Source: Treponema sp. (GTDB lineage: Bacteria > Spirochaetota > Spirochaetia > Treponematales > Breznakiellaceae). Taken from it: DNA of 7,001 bases. The notes under the pieces were generated by a model that did no database searches, had not been told where the DNA came from, and saw only the letters and a program-made list of their open reading frames with translations. Shown here one piece after another: positions 1 through 5,748 of this stretch (position 1 is its first letter; every line of letters starts with the position of its first letter). Both the position numbers and the translations under genes were made by a program. The stretch spans positions 1-7,001 of the forward strand of contig JAITHQ010000086.1 of the NCBI GenBank assembly GCA_031279925.1. Reading direction: 5' to 3'.

Positions 1-14
1 GCAAGGATGGGAAT

Positions 15-698
15 ATGAAAATGCGGATATCCGCGCCGTTTGTGTGGTGCGCCGCCCTTCTGGGGCTTTTTGTTTCCTGTACTATTGTAAAAAACGATGC
101 GGCAAACGCGAAGCAGGTATCAAGCCTTGACAGCGCTTTTGCCATGAGCGCCGGTGATTCCACTTTTGACCCGGCCAAATACGCCGCTGAAATTTGGGAG
201 CCCGTTGTGATTCCCCGTGTGGAAAGCCTGGCCGTTGACTACCACACCCTGCTTGCGGGGCTGCGCTCCGACGAAGCGGGAACTTCCCGGACATACGGCT
301 ATGTCCTTAATGAAGAAAGAAACCGTTACAACTTTGCGGTCAAGGGAGCCGTAAAGCTGTTGTCTATAGATACCAGTTCCCAGATCGGCACGGTCTCGCT
401 GGACATGGCCCCCTTTGACGGAAAAGAAGATTGTCTGTTGATCATCGGACCGGTCTTCCGGGGCTCCGCCCTGCGTGATATTCAAAACACCTTTACCCTG
501 AACGACTTCGGCAATCAGGTTGAATTTGCCCGCCTTGCGCGGGAACTGAACAACAAGGTAAGCGGGCTGGTACTCAAGGATATGGATATATCACGTCATA
601 TAGGCGCGGAGGCGGAACTGTTAGGTGTTTTTACCTACGATGGTCCCGGCAGTGCTATTGAGATTACGCCGGTACGTCTGTCGCTGAGAGGGGAATAG
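15..698 (+). CDS. DUF2291-family predicted periplasmic lipoprotein of a sugar ABC transporter operon
   Basis: A 227-residue protein of the DUF2291 family, whose biochemical role is unknown to me; members are typically encoded beside ribose/xylose-class ABC transporters. Residues 1-21 form a basic and hydrophobic signal peptide followed by Cys22 (LFVSC), a relaxed lipobox with Phe at -3, so it is probably lipidated and held on the periplasmic side of a membrane. Family-like landmarks are FDPAKYAAEIWEPVVIPRV (51-69), GPVFRGSALRD (145-155) and NDFGNQVEFA (163-172). The length is normal and nothing looks broken. The start at 15 is preceded by AAGGA at 3-7; an ATG two codons later (21) is an alternative that keeps the signal peptide. 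The ATPase gene begins 2 nt after the stop, so the two are co-transcribed and perhaps translationally coupled. The promoter, and probably the binding-protein gene, lie upstream of the window. Family is fairly sure; function is inference. Confidence 0.85.
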   Translation: MKMRISAPFVWCAALLGLFVSCTIVKNDAANAKQVSSLDSAFAMSAGDSTFDPAKYAAEIWEPVVIPRVESLAVDYHTLLAGLRSDEAGTSRTYGYVLNEERNRYNFAVKGAVKLLSIDTSSQIGTVSLDMAPFDGKEDCLLIIGPVFRGSALRDIQNTFTLNDFGNQVEFARLARELNNKVSGLVLKDMDISRHIGAEAELLGVFTYDGPGSAIEITPVRLSLRGE

Positions 699-703
699 CC
701 TTG
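686..703 (+). promoter_or_regulatory. Shine-Dalgarno deciding a TTG start for the sugar ATPase
   Basis: A purine-rich GAGAGGGGAA at 686-695 overlaps the stop region of the DUF2291 gene and sits 5 nt before TTG at 701. The TTG is preferred because the conserved N-terminal stretch of this ATPase family (LEAREITKLYPG, then Walker A) starts immediately after it. The next in-frame ATG, at 839, lies beyond the Walker A lysine. An out-of-frame ATG at 705 opens only a two-codon reading frame (ATG AAA TAG). Confidence 0.7.
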
Positions 704-2236
704 GATGAAATAGTCCTGGAAGCCAGGGAAATTACCAAGCTGTACCCCGGAACAACCGCTCTGGACAAAGCCGATTTCAGGGTCCGCAAGGGCAAGGTTA
801 ATGTACTCATCGGCGAAAACGGCGCGGGAAAATCCACCATGATGAAAATCGTGGCGGGGGTGGAAACCAAAACATCCGGTTCCATTTTTATTAACGGAAC
901 AGAAGCGGAATATACCAGCCCCTCCGAGGCAATACGCCACGGGGTGGGCATAATCTATCAGGAACTGAATCTGTTTCCCAATCTGAGCATTGCGGAAAAT
1001 ATGTTTATGACCAGGGAAATTAAAAAGAACCGCTTTTCGGTGGACCACGCCGCCCAGCGGGAAAAGGCCAAACAATATCTGGAAAAACTCAAGCTGGATG
1101 TGCCCCCCGATACTCTGGTGGGCAGCATCCGGGTTGGCCAGCAGCAGTTGGTGGAAATCGCCAAGGTGCTTTCCCAAAACGCCGAGATCATCATCATGGA
1201 CGAGCCCACATCGGCGCTTACCGAAACGGAAGTTTCCACCCTGTTTGCGGTTATCGAAGAATTAAAAAGAAATGACGTAACGGTTATTTATATTTCCCAC
1301 CGCCTGGAAGAGATCATGCACATCGGCGACTATGTAACGATACTCCGGGACGGAAAATTTATTGACGAACGGAAAGTCGCGGAAATTAATATCCCCTGGA
1401 TCATCGACAAGATGACCGGGGGGCATAAAATCGAAAACATATATGCCGAGCGGAAAATGGGAACGACCCTGCTTGCGGTAAAAAATATTTCCCTACGCAA
1501 AGATTCCGGGACCGGCTTTGTGCTTACAGACGTTTCTTTTTCACTCAGGGCAGGTGAAATTTTAGGACTCTATGGGCTGCTCGGCGCGGGAAGAACGGAG
1601 CTGCTTGAATGTCTTATCGGCGCGCAGCGGGACTATACCGGCGGCATTGAACTCAACGGGAACCCGGTTGTTTCAACAGATGTGAATGGGCGCATCAAAG
1701 ACGGCTTTGCCCTGATACCGGAGGATCGCAAAACCCTGGGGATTTTTTCCAATTTGATCATTATGGAAAATATGGTGATGTCCGCCCTGTCCCGTTTTTT
1801 CAAGCGCTTGTTTCTGCGGGAAAAAATGGAAAAAGAATCCGTTACCGGCGTGGCGGGGGACCTTAACATAAAAGCCGCTTCTATTTTACATTCGATTAAT
1901 TCCCTTTCCGGCGGGAATCAGCAAAAGGTCATTATCGGGCGGAGTCTGCTTACCAATCCCCGGGTGCTTTTGATGGATGATCCTACCAGGGGAATAGATG
2001 TGGGCAGCAAATATGACGTGTATGAGATATGCAAAAAACTTGCGGAACAGGGAATGGGCGTTATATTTGTATCTTCTGAAATGCAGGAAATGCTTTCCAT
2101 TCCGGACCGGGTTTTGGTGCTTTCCCAGGGACGGATCAAGGGCGAATTTGCCCACCGGGAATTAACCGAAGAAAAACTGGTTGCCGCTTCAGCAATCACG
2201 ATTACCCAAACCATAACGGAGGAAAAAACAGCATGA
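701..2236 (+). CDS. Sugar ABC transporter ATP-binding protein, two fused nucleotide-binding domains (RbsA/XylG/MglA class)
   Basis: A 511-residue cytoplasmic ATPase that would power the adjacent CUT2 permease. Two ABC domains are visible. Domain 1 has Walker A GENGAGKST (38-46), Q-loop Gln87, signature region IRVGQQQ (143-149), Walker B IIIMDEP (163-169) and switch His200. Domain 2 has a degenerate Walker A GLLGAGRTE (292-300, Arg in place of Lys), the PEDRK family motif (340-344), canonical signature LSGGNQQ (402-408), Walker B LLMDDP (423-428, Asp427 where Glu is usual) and Ser459 in place of the switch His. This asymmetry is typical of the family: Walker A of domain 1 with the domain 2 signature forms the competent site and the other site is degenerate. 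Arg144 replaces the usual signature Ser in domain 1. Length is normal for the family. It starts at TTG, 2 nt after the DUF2291 gene, and its stop overlaps the permease start. The substrate (ribose, xylose, galactose or other) cannot be decided, so no symbol is given. Confidence 0.95.
   Translation: MDEIVLEAREITKLYPGTTALDKADFRVRKGKVNVLIGENGAGKSTMMKIVAGVETKTSGSIFINGTEAEYTSPSEAIRHGVGIIYQELNLFPNLSIAENMFMTREIKKNRFSVDHAAQREKAKQYLEKLKLDVPPDTLVGSIRVGQQQLVEIAKVLSQNAEIIIMDEPTSALTETEVSTLFAVIEELKRNDVTVIYISHRLEEIMHIGDYVTILRDGKFIDERKVAEINIPWIIDKMTGGHKIENIYAERKMGTTLLAVKNISLRKDSGTGFVLTDVSFSLRAGEILGLYGLLGAGRTELLECLIGAQRDYTGGIELNGNPVVSTDVNGRIKDGFALIPEDRKTLGIFSNLIIMENMVMSALSRFFKRLFLREKMEKESVTGVAGDLNIKAASILHSINSLSGGNQQKVIIGRSLLTNPRVLLMDDPTRGIDVGSKYDVYEICKKLAEQGMGVIFVSSEMQEMLSIPDRVLVLSQGRIKGEFAHRELTEEKLVAASAITITQTITEEKTA
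2218..2236 (+). promoter_or_regulatory. Ribosome binding site and ATGA stop-start overlap, ATPase to permease
   Basis: GGAGGA at 2218-2223 lies inside the end of the ATPase gene, 9 nt before ATG at 2233. The ATG shares four bases (ATGA) with the ATPase stop. This arrangement fixes the permease start and suggests translational coupling of the two transporter subunits. Confidence 0.8.
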
Positions 2237-3306
2237 GCAACTACAAGCCGGGGCAGTTCAACTTTGCGCAAGCGGCCATGAAGCTGCGGGCCTATATAGC
2301 ATTAATTGTGTTAGTCATTTTTTTTAGTTTTACCAGTCCCAATTTTCTTACCGCCACAAGCCTTATCACCATGGTGCGGCATATCGCCCTGAACGCCATT
2401 ATCGCCATCGGCGTTACCTTTGTGATCCTCACGGGGGGCATCGATCTTTCGGTGGGTTCCATTATTGGCTTTTGCGGCATGATCGCCGGAGGTTTTATTT
2501 ACGAAGGTATTAATCTAGGTTTTCTGGGAATAACGGTTTATTTGTGGGTTCCCATGATTATTCTGATAACGGTTATCATCGGCGTTTTGATCGGCTGGCT
2601 TAACGGCGTTTTAATTTCACGATTCAACGTAACCGCTTTTATCGCCACTATGGGTACGATGTATGTGTTCCGCGGTTTTGCCCTGCTCCGTTCCGGCGGC
2701 AAGACTTTTCCCAATCTGGCGGGCAAGCCGGAACTGCACAACACGGGCTTTCCCCTGCTGGGGGCGGGTTCCTTTTTGGGTATTCCCTACAGTATTTTTC
2801 TGATGATAGTTTTGGTAATAATCACCGTATATGTGGCGAAAAAAACTCCCTTTGGCCGCCATGTATACGCCGTGGGCGGCAATGAAAACGCCGCAAAACT
2901 TTCAGGGATTCAGGTTGGCAAGGTTAAGACCATTGTGTACATGATAAGCGGCGGCTGCGCGGCGCTGGTGGGCCTGATTATCAGTTCAGAGCTGGTCGCG
3001 GCTCATCCGGCCACCGGCGACAGTTACGAGATGAACGCCATTGCCGCTACGGTTTTGGGCGGTACTTCTCTGGCCGGGGGCCGGGGTTCCATTGGCGGCG
3101 CGGTGTTGGGCGCGTTTGTTATCGGCATACTCAATGACGGCATGGTGATGATGGGGGTTTCCTCTTTTTGGCAGACGGTGATTAAAGGCGTGGTGATTAT
3201 TCTGGCGGTTATTTTTGATCAGCTGCAGAACCGGCCTTCGGTAAAAGGGAATGGAGTTGTTCGGAAATTTCGGTTTCGGAATCATGGAAATGCTATTTCT
3301 GGGTAA
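2233..3306 (+). CDS. CUT2-class sugar ABC transporter permease (RbsC/XylH type, BPD_transp_2 family)
   Basis: A 357-residue polytopic inner-membrane protein, the membrane channel partner of the upstream ATPase, which imports a monosaccharide delivered by a periplasmic binding protein. Family landmarks are TGGIDLSVGS (67-76), FIATMGTMYVFRG in the central region, GGNENAAKLSGI (from 215), and GGTSLAGGRGSIGG (from 276) before a last hydrophobic block. Several hydrophobic membrane segments are evident, starting with the block after residue 18. It is somewhat longer than a typical RbsC of about 320 residues, owing to an N-terminal leader of about 18 residues and a polar, basic C-terminal tail (about 25 residues, ending RNHGNAISG). 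The start is fixed by a strong ribosome site and the ATGA overlap. It is the last gene of the first operon: a gap of about 200 nt follows with no convincing intrinsic terminator. Class is secure; sugar specificity is unknown. Confidence 0.94.
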   Translation: MSNYKPGQFNFAQAAMKLRAYIALIVLVIFFSFTSPNFLTATSLITMVRHIALNAIIAIGVTFVILTGGIDLSVGSIIGFCGMIAGGFIYEGINLGFLGITVYLWVPMIILITVIIGVLIGWLNGVLISRFNVTAFIATMGTMYVFRGFALLRSGGKTFPNLAGKPELHNTGFPLLGAGSFLGIPYSIFLMIVLVIITVYVAKKTPFGRHVYAVGGNENAAKLSGIQVGKVKTIVYMISGGCAALVGLIISSELVAAHPATGDSYEMNAIAATVLGGTSLAGGRGSIGGAVLGAFVIGILNDGMVMMGVSSFWQTVIKGVVIILAVIFDQLQNRPSVKGNGVVRKFRFRNHGNAISG

Positions 3307-3393
3307 TTGGTTTACCTTTATGGTTATTCGTGCCGAAGGGGTTTAATACCTTCTGCACACTTTCACATGCAGGTTTCAGATTATTTTAATTAT

Positions 3394-3434
3394 AGAGGCT
3401 GTTGCAAAACTTCAGTTTTGGAACAGCGACCTCT
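3394..3434 (+). repeat. Imperfect palindromic stem-loop resembling paired IS-type terminal repeats
   Basis: The arms AGAGG-CTGTT-G-CAAAAC (3394-3410) and GTTTTG-G-AACAG-CGA-CCTCT (3415-3434) pair around a TTCA loop. They form a 6-bp and a 5-bp block separated by one G/G mismatch, then a 3-nt CGA bulge and a 5-bp base. The CTGTTGCAAAA core resembles ends of several insertion-sequence families (IS26 ends carry CTGTTGCAAA), so this could be a tiny mobile remnant or a dispersed palindromic repeat. There is no T-run after it, so it is not a standard intrinsic terminator. The pairing is seen directly; the mobile origin is inference. Confidence 0.6.
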
Positions 3435-3445
3435 TAAAAATATTG

Positions 3446-3474
3446 TTGACACTTTTAAAAATCTGTGTTGTAAT
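3446..3474 (+). promoter_or_regulatory. Sigma-70-type promoter for the CUT1 operon
   Basis: A perfect -35 TTGACA (3446-3451) is separated by 17 nt from a -10 TGTAAT (3469-3474, five of six matches to consensus) in an AT-rich stretch. Transcription should start near 3481, leaving a leader of roughly 28 nt before the ATG at 3509, too short for a riboswitch. No clear operator palindrome covers the promoter. The base of the upstream stem-loop ends 11 nt before the -35. Confidence 0.8.
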
Positions 3475-3495
3475 TTATTATCTTTATTTCTATTT

Positions 3496-3501
3496 AGGAG
3501 G
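3496..3501 (+). promoter_or_regulatory. Strong Shine-Dalgarno fixing the binding-protein start at 3509
   Basis: AGGAGG at 3496-3501 lies 7 nt before ATG at 3509. A longer in-frame reading from TTG at 3443 would place the promoter -10 and this site inside the gene, and would precede the signal peptide with 22 unlikely residues, so the ATG is the right start. Confidence 0.9.
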
Positions 3502-3508
3502 AACGTAT

Positions 3509-4774
3509 ATGAAAAAGAAATGGCTTTTTGCAGCGGTTTTGCTGGCTGTTGTCATGCCGCTGGCTTTTGCCGGTGGAGGCCAGGCGAAGGGCGGGCAGTC
3601 TTCGGGGGGTAAAGTTCAGCTAACGATCTGGCAGCTTAGTCCGCGGCAGCCTGCCCTGGACGCGCTTGCCAGGGAATTCAACGCCGCCAATCCCGGAATC
3701 GAGGTAATTCCGGCGTATTATGATACTGACGGCATTAAAGACGCCTGTAAGGTCGCGGCGACTTCCCGAACCCTGCCTGACATGTGGTTCAACTGGGGCG
3801 GCAGCCTGGGCGGGTTTTTTGTGGAAAATGGGCTTACCTACGATCTAAGCGCCTATGCAAAGCAGAACGGATGGGACAAAGTATTCAGTCCCGGCGCTTT
3901 GAATCTTTGCACCCTGCATGGCAAACTTTCCGGTTATCCCATCAGCTATAATGTTCTTGATGTCTATTACCGCAAAGATATTTTTCAGAAGTATAACATC
4001 AAGGTTCCCGCAACATTCGAGGAATTTGAACGGGCCTGCGCAACTCTTAAGCAGAACGGTATTACCCCGGTTTCTACCGGCGGCCTCTACGGCTGGCATA
4101 CAATGCGCACTGTAGAGCTTTTGATTGAGCACTACGCCGGGGCGGAACTTCACGACAAAATGAGTACGTTCCAGGTAAGCAATAATAACGATGCGATGGT
4201 CAAAGCCCTGACCAAGTATAAAGAATTCTGCGACAAGGGTTACTTTCCCGCGGGTTTTGTAACTGCCGATCCGAACAACAGCCACATGGAGGTATTCTCC
4301 GGCAGGGCGGCAATGGATATCCAGGGACAGTGGTATGACGGCACAATCACTCAGGAAAAACAGGATATGAACCTGTACGGAACTTTCGCGTTCCCTTCAG
4401 GCGGCACGAACCGCCTTTCCGCCTTTGCGGAAATGATACAGCTTAACGCCGGTCTGACGCCCGAAAAACTTGCCGCCTGTATCAAATTCCTTGATTTCTA
4501 CTACAGCAAAGAAAGCATAGCCCGTTTCGGTGAATACTTTAATCTTCCGCTGCCCCGGCTTGACGCGCAAATGCCCGCCAATTTTCCCAATGTGGCGGTT
4601 ATGTTAAACACATCGAATAAAAACGGAACCTTTACCATTACCGATCAGGCATTTCCGACAGAGATCGCCGATGAACTCTTTAGGGTTCAGGATGGTATTG
4701 CCAATGGACAGGTAAGTCCCCAGCAGGGCGCTGCCCGTATTCAGGCTGCCATTGAGGCGTATCACAAAAAATAA
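3509..4774 (+). CDS. CUT1-class extracellular solute-binding protein family 1 (oligosaccharide binding)
   Basis: A 421-residue periplasmic binding protein that captures a sugar or oligosaccharide for the two permeases encoded downstream. Residues 1-21 (MKKKWLFAAVLLAVVMPLAFA) are a classical signal peptide with a likely signal peptidase I site after AFA. There is no lipobox cysteine, so the mature protein should be soluble. A Gly-rich stretch (22-34, GGGQAKGGQSSGG) precedes the first beta strand VQLTIWQLS. The typical SBP_bac_1 pattern follows: LAREFNAANPGIEV, an LPDMWF segment, GYPISYNVLDVYYRKDIFQKYNIKVPATFEEFERACATLK, and a C-terminal half with SGRAAMDIQGQWY. Length is normal for the family. 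It is the first gene after a strong promoter and ribosome site and is followed by a long hairpin, consistent with high expression relative to the permeases. Ligand specificity cannot be read from the sequence. The AFAGGGQAK amino terminus resembles binding proteins I associate with Treponema; that is recall, not a search. Confidence 0.93.
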   Translation: MKKKWLFAAVLLAVVMPLAFAGGGQAKGGQSSGGKVQLTIWQLSPRQPALDALAREFNAANPGIEVIPAYYDTDGIKDACKVAATSRTLPDMWFNWGGSLGGFFVENGLTYDLSAYAKQNGWDKVFSPGALNLCTLHGKLSGYPISYNVLDVYYRKDIFQKYNIKVPATFEEFERACATLKQNGITPVSTGGLYGWHTMRTVELLIEHYAGAELHDKMSTFQVSNNNDAMVKALTKYKEFCDKGYFPAGFVTADPNNSHMEVFSGRAAMDIQGQWYDGTITQEKQDMNLYGTFAFPSGGTNRLSAFAEMIQLNAGLTPEKLAACIKFLDFYYSKESIARFGEYFNLPLPRLDAQMPANFPNVAVMLNTSNKNGTFTITDQAFPTEIADELFRVQDGIANGQVSPQQGAARIQAAIEAYHKK

Positions 4775-4780
4775 AATAAT

Positions 4781-4851
4781 AGCGCGGCAATAAAACGGTG
4801 AATATCCCGCTGTATCGAGTACGGCGGGTTCCAGCCTTTTGTTGCCGTGCT
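4781..4851 (+). other. Long intercistronic stem-loop between binding protein and permease
   Basis: An RNA made here can fold into a 71-nt hairpin beginning 7 nt after the binding-protein stop. The outer stem pairs 4781-4795 with 4837-4851 over 15 consecutive positions including two G-U wobbles. It continues through a short GGT/GCC match next to a bulged C (4797-4799 with 4834-4836). The apical stem pairs 4806-4814 with 4820-4828 (nine pairs, one G-U) around a TCGAG loop. No T-run follows, and the next ribosome site (GGAG, 4866-4869) is outside the fold. By analogy with malE-malF-type intergenic hairpins it probably protects the upstream mRNA from 3' exonucleases or causes partial termination. 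The fold is seen; the role is inferred. Confidence 0.65.
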
Positions 4852-4878
4852 GCAAGAAACTTGGCGGAGTATTTAAGC

Positions 4879-5739
4879 ATGAAAAAAGGCCGCTTCACAT
4901 CATGGTTGTTTCTCTTGCCCGCAGCGGTAATTTATCTATCTGTAGTGCTGATTCCGGTTTTGTATTCGGCGTTTATCAGTCTGTTTAAATGGAATGGTAT
5001 TGCGCACATGGACTTTGTGGGGATCGCCAATTTCATCAATCTTTTTAAAGATGGAATTTTTATTCATGCCCTGCGGAACAATCTCATCTGGATTGTGCTG
5101 TCCCTTGTAGTTACGATGAGTGTTTCCCTTGCCCTTGCCCTGTTACTCAACAAGCCTTTTGCCGGGCGTACTTTTTTCCGGGGCTTTTTCTACTTTCCGG
5201 CGATTATTGCTTCTATTGCGGTGGCTATCATCTGGCGCTGGATATATAATCCCAGCTTTGGGTTTATCAATCAGGTTTTTACATTGTTCGGTGTTTCATG
5301 GCAGCAGAGCTGGATTTCAAGTCCCAGTGCCAGTATTTACGCGGTGTTTTTTGCATCCCTCTGGCAGTCCGCAGGCCAGCCGATGATATTTTTTCTTGCC
5401 GGCCTTCAAACGATACCGCCCGATGTACTTGAGGCCGCCACTATAGACGGCGCTTCTAATGCGCGCAGATTCTTTGGCATTACCGTTCCCATGCTTAAAG
5501 AAACCTTTGTAATTGTTATCGCCAATTTAATTGTCGGCGCAATGAAGGTTTTTGATGTAATTATGGGACTCACTGCCGGGGGGCCCAATAACGCGACACA
5601 GATGATGTCCACCTATATGTATTCCCAAACATTCCGGTATAACAACGTAGGTTACGGCGCTGCCGTTGCGGTTCTTATGGTAGTGTTTATGATGGTTGTT
5701 ATTGTTCCCTATATTTCATTTACGGCGCGTAAGGATTAG
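4879..5739 (+). CDS. CUT1-class sugar ABC transporter permease, UgpA/MalF/LacF type
   Basis: A 286-residue inner-membrane subunit forming half of the channel for the oligosaccharide bound by the upstream protein. Six hydrophobic segments are visible at about 9-30, 68-90, 103-121, 151-176, 207-227 and 258-280. The cytoplasmic EAA coupling loop, which docks the ATPase, reads EAATIDGASNARRFFGITVP (185-204), a close match to the family consensus. LTAGGPNNAT (231-240) is also typical. It lacks the large periplasmic loop of enteric MalF, as most relatives do. I place the start at ATG 4879, with GGAG at 4866-4869 nine bases before. A GTG at 4798 would add 27 residues, but those are Arg/Cys-rich, unlike the family, and are encoded within the intercistronic hairpin. 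The second permease follows after a 9-nt gap. The class is certain, the substrate unknown. Confidence 0.93.
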   Translation: MKKGRFTSWLFLLPAAVIYLSVVLIPVLYSAFISLFKWNGIAHMDFVGIANFINLFKDGIFIHALRNNLIWIVLSLVVTMSVSLALALLLNKPFAGRTFFRGFFYFPAIIASIAVAIIWRWIYNPSFGFINQVFTLFGVSWQQSWISSPSASIYAVFFASLWQSAGQPMIFFLAGLQTIPPDVLEAATIDGASNARRFFGITVPMLKETFVIVIANLIVGAMKVFDVIMGLTAGGPNNATQMMSTYMYSQTFRYNNVGYGAAVAVLMVVFMMVVIVPYISFTARKD

Positions 5740-5748
5740 GGGGCGGGT

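Larger units (their letters stand above)
3307..3508 (+). other. Intergenic region separating the two transporter operons
   Basis: This 202-nt gap holds a weak 5-bp hairpin GAAGG/CCTTC (3335-3353), another 5-bp inverted repeat CTGCA/TGCAG (3353-3372), a much stronger imperfect stem-loop (3394-3434), a promoter (3446-3474) and a ribosome site (3496-3501). None of the hairpins is followed by a clean T-run, so where the first operon terminates is not evident. A TTG-started frame from 3307 crosses the gap and runs into the next gene out of frame; it has no ribosome site or recognisable protein and I do not call it. Confidence 0.7.

Noticed and set aside
635..1177. 180-codon minus-strand frame opposite the ATPase N-terminus
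   Set aside because: It lies opposite conserved Walker A and signature-coding sequence, and its His/Phe-rich composition is typical of antisense shadow frames.
3353..3372. Inverted repeat CTGCA/TGCAG as an intrinsic terminator for the first operon
   Set aside because: The stem is only 5 bp with a 10-nt loop, and what follows is AT-rich but not a T-run. This is too weak to call.
3443..3508. N-terminal extension of the binding protein from TTG 3443
   Set aside because: It would contain the -35/-10 promoter and the Shine-Dalgarno, and would put 22 residues before a textbook signal peptide. ATG 3509 is clearly the start.
3481..3508. Possible riboswitch or leader attenuator ahead of the binding-protein gene
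   Set aside because: The predicted leader is only about 28 nt, without room for an aptamer or attenuator.
3307..3612. TTG-started 101-codon frame after the CUT2 permease
   Set aside because: It has no ribosome site, crosses the promoter and hairpin, overlaps the binding-protein gene by about 100 nt in another frame, and resembles no known protein.
3845..4285. 146-codon minus-strand frame inside the binding-protein gene
   Set aside because: It is antisense to a well-supported coding region, with no ribosome site or recognisable domain. It is a shadow of the real gene.
4798..4878. 27-residue extension of the first CUT1 permease from GTG 4798
   Set aside because: The added residues are Arg- and Cys-rich and encoded by the long hairpin. 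The start at 4879 has a better-placed ribosome site and gives the usual N-terminus MKKGRFTSWLFLLPA.
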